From positions 1 to 64,000 of the forward strand of contig JANNRA010000032.1 in the NCBI GenBank assembly GCA_031401035.1: a DNA stretch of 64,000 nucleotides. Direction: 5' to 3'. The position numbers and the translations under genes are program-made. The stretch is from JANNRA01 sp031401035 (GTDB lineage: Bacteria > Desulfobacterota > Binatia > HRBIN30 > CADEER01). Below the pieces are notes generated by a model. It ran no database searches and was not told the DNA's origin. It saw nothing but the letters and a program-made list of their open reading frames with translations. Below, one piece after another: positions 15,983 through 24,120 of the stretch (position 1 is its first letter; each line of letters starts with the position of its first letter).

Positions 15983-17671
15983 ATGGCAGGTTATCGGGCA
16001 GGTGCGATGTTGACATCCGGCGGCCGCAGCGGCGGGCCCGCGGGGAGCCCGCGCAGCGGCAACGGCTACCAGGCAGCGGGCGGGAATGGCTACCACGCCA
16101 GCGGCAACGGCAACGGCTACAAGGCGTCGCACGAGAACGGCAACGGATACTCAAGCAACGGCGGCAACGGCAATGGTAATGGCAATGGAAATGGACCGCA
16201 GGATCCACGCAGTGCGACCGCCAAGGAGCAGCTCTTCGAGATCATGCACGTGGTCTTCAAGCGCTGGCGTCTGATTGCGGGATTGTTCGCCGTCGTTGCG
16301 CTTTCGGGTTTGTTGGCGGTGGTGTCGCGCGGGCCGCAGTACGCGGCGCGCGGGACGGTCCTGATCACGAGCTCGCGCGCCGATGTCACCATCCAGCCGA
16401 CCGAGGTCGACAGCCTGGCGTTGCTGAAGTTGAATGAATCCTCGGTCAACTCCGAGGTGCACGTCATTCGCAGCCGTGAGCTGCTGGAGCAGGTTGTGCG
16501 TGGGTTGGCCTTGGCGCGTGCCGGTGGCAACGTGATGAATATCGCCAATGCCGCCGACGACCGCGAGGTAATCAGCGAGCGTGCCATGCGCATCGCCAAT
16601 CGGCTCAAGGTCACGCCGATTCGCAACTCCAACGTCATCGAGATCCGCTTCGGGTCGGGCGACCCCTCGCAGGCGGCGCAGGTCGTCAACCGCATCATCG
16701 ACGAGTACATGGCATACCATGCCATCGTGCACTCGCAGCAGGGACTGAGCGGCTTCTATGAGGAGCAGAGTGCCGGCCTCATGCAGCATCTGCGCCGCGC
16801 CGAAGATTCGCTCAGTGAATATTCGCTGCGCGAGGGGATCGTCTCGCCGCGTGAGGAGATCCAGGCTGCGGTGGGCGGCGTCGCCGCCATGGAGGCGGAG
16901 CTGCGCGAGCGCACGTCGGCAATCGCCGGTACCGAAGAGAAGGTGCGTGTCGTCCGCGAGCAGCTTGCCGCGCAGCCCGAGACCATCCGCCGCGTGCAAC
17001 AGATGGAGGTGAATCCGGTCGTTCGGCAACTGCGCGAACACGTCGTCGACCGGGAGGTCGACCGCATCGCGCTGCTGCAGAAATTCACCGAGAACGCCCG
17101 CCACGTGCGGGACAACATGAACGAGATCGAGGCCCTCGAGGCGCGCTTGGACACGGCGTCCATACACGAGCCGATGTCGGTGAGCAGCGAGACTTTCGCG
17201 GCCAATCCGGTATACGAGGCGCGCCTCAGCGCGCTACTCGAGCTCGAGGCAAAGTTGCGTGAGACGCGCGCCCGCGCGCTAGCCGTCGATGAGGACTTGG
17301 CGCGTACGCGCCGTCAACTCGTGTCGCTCAAGCAGCGGGCGCTGGAGTTTGAGCGCCTTGATCAGGAAGTGCATCGCCAGCGCGCGGCCGTCGACCTGTA
17401 TGTGCAGCGCGGTCAGCAGGCACAGCTCGAGGACGCGATGGACCAGCGCAAGTTGGTCAACGTCGCCGTCGTTGAGCGTCCGGCGTTGCCGCTCGAGCGT
17501 ACCGACGACCGCAAGGTGCCACTGATGCTGGCGATCATCTCGGGCTTGGCGGTGAGCCTCGGCGGTGCCTTTGGTCTCGAGTATCTGAACCGGACGCTGC
17601 GCTTCGAGCGTGACGTCGAGCGCTATCTCGGCCTGCCGGTCCTGGGGACGGTCGCCGAGGCGAAGAAGTAG
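15983..17671 (+). CDS. Wzz/GumC-type chain-length protein with Tyr/Gly/Asn-rich N-terminal tail
   Basis: The 562-residue inner-membrane protein controls polymer length and links to the export pore. After an AGAGGG ribosome site it begins with an unusual cytosolic tail (residues 1-75) rich in Gly and Asn with five Tyr, four of them in NGY motifs at 27-29, 35-37, 44-46 and 54-56. The first membrane segment (about 96-115) is followed by a periplasmic Wzz domain with long coiled coil (about 250-480). A second membrane segment lies near the C-terminus (PLMLAIISGLAVSLGGAFGL). The fused kinase found in some relatives is absent; a kinase-like protein is encoded separately at 19710. Confidence 0.85.
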   Translation: MAGYRAGAMLTSGGRSGGPAGSPRSGNGYQAAGGNGYHASGNGNGYKASHENGNGYSSNGGNGNGNGNGNGPQDPRSATAKEQLFEIMHVVFKRWRLIAGLFAVVALSGLLAVVSRGPQYAARGTVLITSSRADVTIQPTEVDSLALLKLNESSVNSEVHVIRSRELLEQVVRGLALARAGGNVMNIANAADDREVISERAMRIANRLKVTPIRNSNVIEIRFGSGDPSQAAQVVNRIIDEYMAYHAIVHSQQGLSGFYEEQSAGLMQHLRRAEDSLSEYSLREGIVSPREEIQAAVGGVAAMEAELRERTSAIAGTEEKVRVVREQLAAQPETIRRVQQMEVNPVVRQLREHVVDREVDRIALLQKFTENARHVRDNMNEIEALEARLDTASIHEPMSVSSETFAANPVYEARLSALLELEAKLRETRARALAVDEDLARTRRQLVSLKQRALEFERLDQEVHRQRAAVDLYVQRGQQAQLEDAMDQRKLVNVAVVERPALPLERTDDRKVPLMLAIISGLAVSLGGAFGLEYLNRTLRFERDVERYLGLPVLGTVAEAKK

Positions 17672-17692
17672 TAGGCCGCCGTCCCGGCGACC

Positions 17693-17721
17693 GCAGCGCT
17701 CCCTCGTGGGGAGGGCGCTGC
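17693..17721 (+). terminator. Strong intergenic stem-loop
   Basis: GCAGCGC (17693-17699) pairs with GCGCTGC (17715-17721), and most bases between them can extend the stem. It lies in the 98-base gap after the GumC-like gene. There is no T-run after it, so it may be a weak or factor-dependent terminator, an attenuator or an mRNA-stabilising hairpin within the long operon. Confidence 0.35.
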
Positions 17722-17769
17722 CCATCAGGAGCGGCGTGCTTCGCGGGGGAGTGCGCCGGTGAGGATCCC

Positions 17770-19680
17770 GTGCAAGGAAACGGTCCAGTGCCCGCTTCCG
17801 GTCCGTCCGACCCCGGACGCCCGACTTGGGTGACCGGCCTGCTGTTCGCTCTCCTGGGCGGCGGCGCGGCCGAAACATTCGAAGTGCTTCGGCTGCAGCT
17901 CGGCGGAATCGCCCCGCCGGGACTTGGGCTGCGCGCCGCCCTCTGGTTTGCATACGGTCTGATCGCCTTTGGCAGCTTTGCGGTTGCCCGGCTGGCGCTG
18001 CGGCGAGGCGCCCTGACGGTTGCGGCGACGGCGCTGGTTGCGACCGTGGTGCTGCCGTGGCTGAACTTCGCCTATCTCCCGCGCGCCGGCAGTACCGCAT
18101 CCGTCCTCGGCAGCTTCGCTGCGATTGCCGGGCTGGCTGTCCTGGTGCCGCTGCTGCTGCGCCGGCGGCGGGCGGTGGCGTGGGTGGCCGCCGCAGTCAT
18201 CGTCGGTGCGAACACCTGGGGGCTCTTTGCCGATGCTGGCGAGCGTCGCGGGCCGGCACCGGCCGGTCAGGCGGCGCTCCCCTTCAATGTCGTGGTGGTG
18301 GTGATCGATACGCTGCGCGCCGACCACCTCGGTGCCTACGGCTACGCGCGCCCGACCAGCCCACACTTCGATGCGCTGGCGAGCGAGGGCGTCCTTTTCG
18401 AGCGCGCGGTGGCGCAGGCGCCGTGGACAAAGCCGTCGATCGCATCGCTGATGACTGGCCGATTCCCGCACAAGCATGGCGTCGTCTCGAGCCGAGACGC
18501 ACTCGGGGCCGACTTCGTCACCCTGGCCGAGCGCATGCAGGCGCGCGGCTTCCAGACGGCGGCGTTCTCGGGCAATCCATGGATCACGCCGGAGTTCCGT
18601 TTCGATCAGGGGTTTGCTGAGTTCGAGGGCGGACGGGCGATGGGCCCGCAACTCACCGTGTTGTATAAGACGCTGCGCCGGGTCGACCGCCTGCTGGTAA
18701 CGGTTGGACGGCGGACCAATCTCGCCGCTGCGGCGTTCTGGGGCAGCAGCGGAAATGTCGACAATTCGTCTCGCGATCGCCTGCTCACTGACGCGGTGGT
18801 GCAGTGGATCGGACGCCAGCAGGCGGCGCAACCGTTCTTTCTCTACCTCCACCTGATCGGACCGCACGATCCCTACGATCCGCCTCTTGAGTATGTGCGG
18901 CCGTTTCGCGAGGCCAACTGGGACGGTGTAAAGGGGCCGACCAAGCCGCCGGCACGTGTGCAAACCGTCTTCGAGTCGGCGGCGCCGCTGGCAGACGTAG
19001 AGCAGGCGGCGTTAATCGCGCAATACGACGGCGCCATCGCCTTCGCGGACGCGCAACTGGGGCGGATTGTCGATGCCCTGCGTGCCAGTGGACAATTGGA
19101 GCGCACGCTGCTCGTCGTCACAGCGGACCACGGCGAGGAATTCTATGAGCACCGTAACTGGCGGCACGGCAACCAACTCTACAACGAAGTCGTCCATGTG
19201 CCGCTGCTGTTCCATCTGCCAGGGCGCCTGCCCGCCGCGCGACGTCCAGACCTGGCGATGATCGTCGACATCTATCCGACGCTGGTCGGCATGATCGACG
19301 GATCGGCGCCGAGCGGCGACAGCCTCGACGGTCGGGCCCTGTTCGCGGCCAGCGATGCTCCGGCCCCGCTGGCGTTCGCCGAGCATTGGTGGATGGAAGG
19401 CGGCACCTACTCCTCCCGCATGGTGCAGCGCGGCGCGTTCAAGTTGACCGAGACCCGTCAGACTGGACGAGAGCAGGAACATACCGAACTGTACGATTTG
19501 GCTACTGATCGTTCTGAAGAGCGAAATTTACTGGAAAATCCCGATCCGGTGCGCGACAACGAACTAGGGGAGTTGCGAGGTCTGTTGGCGCGCTTCGGGG
19601 ACAAGGTGTCGGTGGGGTCGACGGTTGCGGTCGATGTCGATCAGTCGACCAAGGAACGTCTGCGCCAACTCGGGTATTGA
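17770..19680 (+). CDS. Membrane alkaline-phosphatase-superfamily (sulfatase-like) protein
   Basis: The 636-residue protein starts at a GTG with GAGG upstream. It has about five membrane segments in the first 160 residues and then a sulfatase-fold domain: Asp in VVVVVIDTLRADHLGAYGY, Thr at the nucleophile position in APWTKPSIASLMTG, and DH in TADHGEEFYEHRNWRHG. It ends with the family tail TELYDLATDRSEERNLLE. It is a paralogue of 10511-12346. The Thr nucleophile suggests a phospho-group transferase or hydrolase working at the outer face of the membrane. It lies between the chain-length gene and the kinase-like gene, so it is tied to the export module. Confidence 0.8.
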   Translation: MQGNGPVPASGPSDPGRPTWVTGLLFALLGGGAAETFEVLRLQLGGIAPPGLGLRAALWFAYGLIAFGSFAVARLALRRGALTVAATALVATVVLPWLNFAYLPRAGSTASVLGSFAAIAGLAVLVPLLLRRRRAVAWVAAAVIVGANTWGLFADAGERRGPAPAGQAALPFNVVVVVIDTLRADHLGAYGYARPTSPHFDALASEGVLFERAVAQAPWTKPSIASLMTGRFPHKHGVVSSRDALGADFVTLAERMQARGFQTAAFSGNPWITPEFRFDQGFAEFEGGRAMGPQLTVLYKTLRRVDRLLVTVGRRTNLAAAAFWGSSGNVDNSSRDRLLTDAVVQWIGRQQAAQPFFLYLHLIGPHDPYDPPLEYVRPFREANWDGVKGPTKPPARVQTVFESAAPLADVEQAALIAQYDGAIAFADAQLGRIVDALRASGQLERTLLVVTADHGEEFYEHRNWRHGNQLYNEVVHVPLLFHLPGRLPAARRPDLAMIVDIYPTLVGMIDGSAPSGDSLDGRALFAASDAPAPLAFAEHWWMEGGTYSSRMVQRGAFKLTETRQTGREQEHTELYDLATDRSEERNLLENPDPVRDNELGELRGLLARFGDKVSVGSTVAVDVDQSTKERLRQLGY

Positions 19681-19709
19681 ATCGCGACTGGGAGCCAGGG
19701 CAGGGAGCC

Positions 19710-20429
19710 GTGAGCAAAATCTACGATGCGCTGAAGCGTGCGGAACAGGAGCGCGAAACGGCGCGTGGTCGCGACAACGGCCACGCCCAGGAACCGCGTG
19801 CGGCGCGCGACGGCCAGCAGGAGGAGGACGACTACCGACGCTTGCGCGCCAGTCTGCTGTTCGCCCCGGCGTATTCCGACGTGCGTACCATCGCCGTCAG
19901 CGCCACGCGCCACGGTGAGGGAGCGACGCGGGTCGCGGTTGGACTGGCGCGTGCACTGGCCGGTGAGGGCGACACCCGGGTGCTGTTGGTTGAGGGCAAT
20001 TTGCGCACACCGTCCTTCGCGCAGCAGTTGCCGATCGGCAAGGGACCAGGCCTGGCGGAGTTCCTCGCCGGTGAGGCGACTGCGGCGTCGTTAGTCGTGC
20101 CGCTGCGCGACTGGAATCTGTCGGTGATCAGTGCGGGCTTCCGCCCAGCCGTCATCGACTGTGAAGCGGTCGCCGGCGCAGTGGCCGAGGTCATGGAGCA
20201 GTTCGACTTCGTCATCATCGATCTGCCGCCGGTCAACCGCTACGCCGATGCGTCGATTCTGGCCCCCAAGGTCGATGGTGTCATTCTCGTCGTCGAGGCC
20301 GACCGCACCCCGGTGGTCGACGCCGAGAGCGCGAAGAAGAGTCTCGATCGCGTCGGCGCGCGCATTTTCGGGGTGGTCCTGAATCGGCGGCGCTCGTATG
20401 TGCCCGCGACGCTACAGGCGTTGCTCTGA
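19710..20429 (+). CDS. CpsD/CapB-like tyrosine-kinase homologue with lost ATP-binding residues
   Basis: The 239-residue protein has the BY-kinase/MinD-like fold. The GTG at 19710 was chosen because SKIYDALKRAE is the usual N-terminus of this group; a TTG at 19677 would add 11 residues. The Walker A loop reads HGEGATR, with Ala72 where Lys is needed. In Walker A', EGNLR replaces the Asp-rich DADLR. Walker B (FVIIDLPP, D171) remains. The C-terminus has one Tyr and no Tyr cluster. It is probably not an active kinase but may still bind and steer the GumC-like partner. It overlaps the polymerase gene by one base. Confidence 0.8.
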   Translation: MSKIYDALKRAEQERETARGRDNGHAQEPRAARDGQQEEDDYRRLRASLLFAPAYSDVRTIAVSATRHGEGATRVAVGLARALAGEGDTRVLLVEGNLRTPSFAQQLPIGKGPGLAEFLAGEATAASLVVPLRDWNLSVISAGFRPAVIDCEAVAGAVAEVMEQFDFVIIDLPPVNRYADASILAPKVDGVILVVEADRTPVVDAESAKKSLDRVGARIFGVVLNRRRSYVPATLQALL

Positions 20430-21931
20430 TGGCAGGCATGTCGGCGCGCGGCGCGGTCGCCGCCAGCATCGATCGGCTGCCCCCGATCCTGCCGTTGCTG
20501 GCGCTCGGCGTTGCGGCGGTGTTTGCCGCGCTGCTCGGACCCGAGGCGCTCACCGTGGCGGTGTTCGGTCTCGGTGGCATGATCCTCGTCGCACTGCGCC
20601 CGCAGTGGGGGGTGGCGACGCTGCTGGTCATGTTGATGGTGCAGTACGGGTCGCGGCGCTACGAACGCGAGGGCGTCGCGGGCATCGCCAGCCTGATCAC
20701 GGCCGGTAGCGGGCTGATAACGGTCAACAACATGCTGGGGCTGTTTCTCGCCCTGTTGCTCGTCTACCACGTCTACCGGGACGGCGACTGGTCGTTCCTG
20801 CGCAACCGCCAGGTGCAGCTCGTCGCCGCCATCACGGCGGTGTTGGCGTTCTCGGGATTCGTCAGCGAGATCGCGGCTGGCGATGCGATTCAGCTCGGAG
20901 TGCGATTGAGTGGCGGCCAGGATCCCAGCCGTCTGTTGGTGTCACGCGCGCTCTTCCTGGTGCTGTTCGTCTTCTTTGTGCGGAAGCCGCAGGACCTGCG
21001 GATGATTGTCTGGCTGTTCGTCGCACTGGTGCTGTTGACCGCCTGGAGCGGTGCCTCGGCCGGCCTCGCCGGCACCGGCCGCGCGGAGGTCGCCGACTAT
21101 CGCGCCGGTGGCATGGAGGTGTTGATCCAGAGCACCCAGAACCCGAACCGGCTGGCCATGATCTCGACCCTCGCAATGATTTTCATCTGGGAGTTCAGCC
21201 AGGCACATGCGCTGCGACGCTGGCGCTGGGCGTCAGGGGCGGCGATCCTGATGCTGGTGCTGACCGTGTTTCTGTCGGCGTCACGCGGCGGCGTGCTGGT
21301 GCTCGGGTTCACCGCGTTGCTGCTCTTCAGTCGTCGGCGCGCCGGCGGCTCGCGGTTGCTTTTCGGTATCGCGGTCGTCGTGCTAGCGACGTTGCTGATC
21401 GGCCAGGTGGTTCCGGAACAGATTCTTGAGCGTATCGCCAACGTGCCGGGTCTCGGCGGCGAGAGCGGTGGCGAAGGCAGCGGGTCGGCCGAGCGGCGCG
21501 CGTATACGTACGGGGTCGCCTTCGACGTGTGGCAGCAGGGGCCGCTGGTCGGCGTCGGCCCGGGCAACTGGCCGTACGTGCGTTTCATGACCGATCCACT
21601 GCGCTCGGCCGCGGCGCCACACAACTCGTTCCTCAAGGCACTCGCGGAGGGTGGCCTCATCACCCTGGCGCTGTATGTCGTCCTGTTCATCGTGACCCTG
21701 CGCGCCCTGGTCAGCTGCGAGCGCGCGCCCGCGGCGATGGCGCGTGCCGGCAAGGACGGGTTGGCGTGGCTGGTGCCGGCCACCCGTATCGCGCTGTCGT
21801 CTTTCCTGGTGTTTTCGTTCTTCGGGGATCTCTGGGATCTGATCTTCTCGTACCTCTTGTTCGGCATCGCCGCGGTGCTCATTCAGCGGTACGGTCCGTT
21901 CGTCGACCAGCCGGCGCCGGAGCCGGCATAG
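20429..21931 (+). CDS. O-antigen ligase/polymerase-family membrane protein
   Basis: The 500-residue integral membrane protein has about ten to twelve hydrophobic segments and a large periplasmic loop in its second half. The Wzy/WaaL-type region is visible: VLSASRGGVLVL-like segment, GVGPGNWPYV and HNSFLKALAEGG. It would polymerise lipid-linked repeat units or ligate glycan to an acceptor on the periplasmic side. Its position after the export genes favours a polymerase. No flippase gene accompanies it in the window. Confidence 0.82.
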   Translation: MAGMSARGAVAASIDRLPPILPLLALGVAAVFAALLGPEALTVAVFGLGGMILVALRPQWGVATLLVMLMVQYGSRRYEREGVAGIASLITAGSGLITVNNMLGLFLALLLVYHVYRDGDWSFLRNRQVQLVAAITAVLAFSGFVSEIAAGDAIQLGVRLSGGQDPSRLLVSRALFLVLFVFFVRKPQDLRMIVWLFVALVLLTAWSGASAGLAGTGRAEVADYRAGGMEVLIQSTQNPNRLAMISTLAMIFIWEFSQAHALRRWRWASGAAILMLVLTVFLSASRGGVLVLGFTALLLFSRRRAGGSRLLFGIAVVVLATLLIGQVVPEQILERIANVPGLGGESGGEGSGSAERRAYTYGVAFDVWQQGPLVGVGPGNWPYVRFMTDPLRSAAAPHNSFLKALAEGGLITLALYVVLFIVTLRALVSCERAPAAMARAGKDGLAWLVPATRIALSSFLVFSFFGDLWDLIFSYLLFGIAAVLIQRYGPFVDQPAPEPA

Positions 21932-21937
21932 AGCGTC

Positions 21938-22894
21938 ATGGACGCACTCGCTGTCGTCCCGAACACTGGTCGCCCGGCTGCCGCTGCGCCGATCGAGCCG
22001 TTCGCGCACTTCTTGGAGGCGACCGGGCACCGCATCCTGCGCGGCGCCGGCACGTATTGGTACGAGGCCAGCCGTGGTTTCCTGTTGGCGGTACCGTCGC
22101 ACCGGCTGTTGCAGCCCTCGGACGAAGAGATCCGTGCCCTGTTTCGCATGCAGCCCTGCGCGGGTCTGCGTTTTTCAGCGCCCCTCGAAGGGTCGGGCAA
22201 GCTCAGCTATCAGATCGTCTCCGACGACCGCGACTACGGTCTGGATCGGCTGAGCGCCAACGTGCGCAGTAAGGTGCGGCGCGGTCTGCGTCGGTGCGAG
22301 ATTGCGGCGGTGTCGTTTGACACCATCGCCAGCGCGGGGCTTGCGGCGGACCGCGATACGCTGGTGCGGCAGGGACGCGGAGTTCGGCTCGAGGGTGCCG
22401 CGTGGGACCGCCACTGGTGCGCCGCCGCCACCGCCTCGACGATGGAGGGCTGGGGTGCATTCGTCGACGGGGGGTTGGCCGCCTTCTTGGTGACGGTGCA
22501 GCTCGACGATTGCGTCGAGTTCCTTCTCGCCCGTTCGCGCACCGACTGCCTCGACGCCTACCCGAATAATGCCCTGGTCTATGAGATCGCGCGGCGCATG
22601 CTCGGCGAGCGGCGTGTGCGGCAGATCACCTTCGGGCTGGAGTCTCTCGAAGACGTCGGAGCGCTCGACCAGTTCAAGTTCGGCATGGGGTTCCGGCAGG
22701 CGCCGCTCCGCCAACGGGTGGTTTTCCACCCGGTTCTGCGCGCGGTCCTCGGCCAAGTCGGCGTGCGCGCGCTGGTGTGCCGTTGGGCCGACGGTCGCGG
22801 CGCGCGCGGCGGGTTCTGGCAGAAGGCGCTCGGTCTGTTGCGATTCGCCGAAGCGGGGGGCGACCTCCGCGCGTCGGTGCAGGAGGGCACATGA
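21938..22894 (+). CDS. FemAB/GNAT-like acyltransferase
   Basis: The 318-residue soluble protein resembles the GNAT-fold, FemAB-related proteins found in exopolysaccharide loci. A basic motif (LSANVRSKVRRGLRRCEI) precedes the acceptor region, and a conserved-looking segment DAYPNNALVYEIARRML is followed by FGLESLEDVGALDQFKFGMGF. The overall pattern (paired domains, KxxMGF-like end) matches that group. It may transfer an acyl or aminoacyl group to a sugar. It overlaps the aminotransferase gene by 4 bases, so it may act on the amino sugar made there. Confidence 0.6.
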   Translation: MDALAVVPNTGRPAAAAPIEPFAHFLEATGHRILRGAGTYWYEASRGFLLAVPSHRLLQPSDEEIRALFRMQPCAGLRFSAPLEGSGKLSYQIVSDDRDYGLDRLSANVRSKVRRGLRRCEIAAVSFDTIASAGLAADRDTLVRQGRGVRLEGAAWDRHWCAAATASTMEGWGAFVDGGLAAFLVTVQLDDCVEFLLARSRTDCLDAYPNNALVYEIARRMLGERRVRQITFGLESLEDVGALDQFKFGMGFRQAPLRQRVVFHPVLRAVLGQVGVRALVCRWADGRGARGGFWQKALGLLRFAEAGGDLRASVQEGT

Positions 22895-24111
22895 CCGCGT
22901 CGCTGCGGCCCGAGTCGCTCTCGCCTCTCCGCGCGCCGGAGCCGGCCGCCGAGGCGCGGTTCTTGCCTTTCCACCGACCGAGCATCGCCGAGGAGGAGAT
23001 CGCCGCCGTCGTCGACACACTGCGTTCCGGCTGGTTGACGATGGGGCCGAAGACGAAGAGCTTCGAGGATGCCTTCGCGACGGCTGTTGGCACGTCGCAG
23101 GCGATCGCCGTCAGTTCGGCGACTGCCGGCCTGCACCTCGGTCTTGATGCGCTCGGCATCGGTCCAGGCGACGAGGTGCTGGTCCCGACGCTGACCTTCG
23201 CGTCGACGGCAGCGACGGTGATCCATCGTGGGGCGCGGCCGGTGCTGGTCGATTGCGAGCCGGATACCCTCAATCTCTGCGTCGCCGATGCCGCCCGGAA
23301 GTGGACGGCGCGCACCAAGGCGATCGTGCCGGTGCACTTCGCCGGGCACCCGTGCGACATGGACGCCATCCTGGCGCTCGCGGCGGCGCACGGCGCCCCG
23401 GTGATGGAGGACGCGGCGCACGCCGTGCCGGCACGTTACCGCGGTCGCATGATCGGTACCATCAGCGATCTCACGGTGTTCAGCTTCTACGCCACCAAGA
23501 ACCTCGCAACGGGTGAAGGCGGCATGGTGACCGGTGCCGACGGGGAGCTGATGGACCGCATCCGCAGCCGCCGCCTGCACGGCATGACGCGCGATGCCTG
23601 GAAGCGCTACAGCAAGGACGGGTCGTGGCGGTACGACGTTGCGTACCCCGGGTTCAAGTACAACATGACCGACATGAACGCGGCGCTGGGTCTGGTCCAG
23701 CTGCGACGCCTACCGGCCATGCAAGCGGACCGCGCTCGCATCGTGGCGCAGTATCGGGCGGGTCTTGCGGATGTCGAGGATCTTCTCGAACTGCCGACCT
23801 CTCGACCCGAGGTCGAGCACGCCTGGCACCTGTTTGTGGTCCGCGTGCGCCCCGAGCGTCTGCGGGCGGGGCGGGACGAGGTCATCCAGGCATTGACGGC
23901 GGCTGGGATCGGCACCAGCGTGCATTTCATCCCGCTGCACGAGCATAGCTATTATCGGGACACCCTCGGCGCCCGACCCGAGGATGTCCCGATCGCCGCG
24001 CGCGAGTGGCAGCGCTGTCTGTCGCTACCGTTGTATCCGGGCCTGACCACGACCGACGTGGCGCGCGTCACGGATGCCCTCAGCGCCATCCTGCGCGGCC
24101 AGCGCCGTTAG
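22891..24111 (+). CDS. DegT/DnrJ/EryC1/StrS-family PLP aminotransferase
   Basis: The 406-residue enzyme converts a keto-sugar nucleotide to an amino sugar using PLP. Motifs are intact: SSATAGLHLGLDALG for phosphate binding, EDAAHAV (Asp174), and the Schiff-base Lys203 in SFYATKNLATGEGG. The ATG lies in the 4-base overlap with the preceding gene; the longer frame upstream is antisense-like. It is coupled to the FemAB-like protein, consistent with N-acylation of the product amino sugar. The exact sugar cannot be told from sequence. Confidence 0.92.
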   Translation: MTASLRPESLSPLRAPEPAAEARFLPFHRPSIAEEEIAAVVDTLRSGWLTMGPKTKSFEDAFATAVGTSQAIAVSSATAGLHLGLDALGIGPGDEVLVPTLTFASTAATVIHRGARPVLVDCEPDTLNLCVADAARKWTARTKAIVPVHFAGHPCDMDAILALAAAHGAPVMEDAAHAVPARYRGRMIGTISDLTVFSFYATKNLATGEGGMVTGADGELMDRIRSRRLHGMTRDAWKRYSKDGSWRYDVAYPGFKYNMTDMNAALGLVQLRRLPAMQADRARIVAQYRAGLADVEDLLELPTSRPEVEHAWHLFVVRVRPERLRAGRDEVIQALTAAGIGTSVHFIPLHEHSYYRDTLGARPEDVPIAAREWQRCLSLPLYPGLTTTDVARVTDALSAILRGQRR

Positions 24112-24120
24112 ATCACCATC

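Noticed and set aside
16040..16200. Repetitive GGCAACGGC-type DNA, possible tandem or CRISPR-like repeat
   Set aside because: It encodes the Gly/Asn-rich tail of the GumC-like protein in frame; the units are short, imperfect and without spacers.
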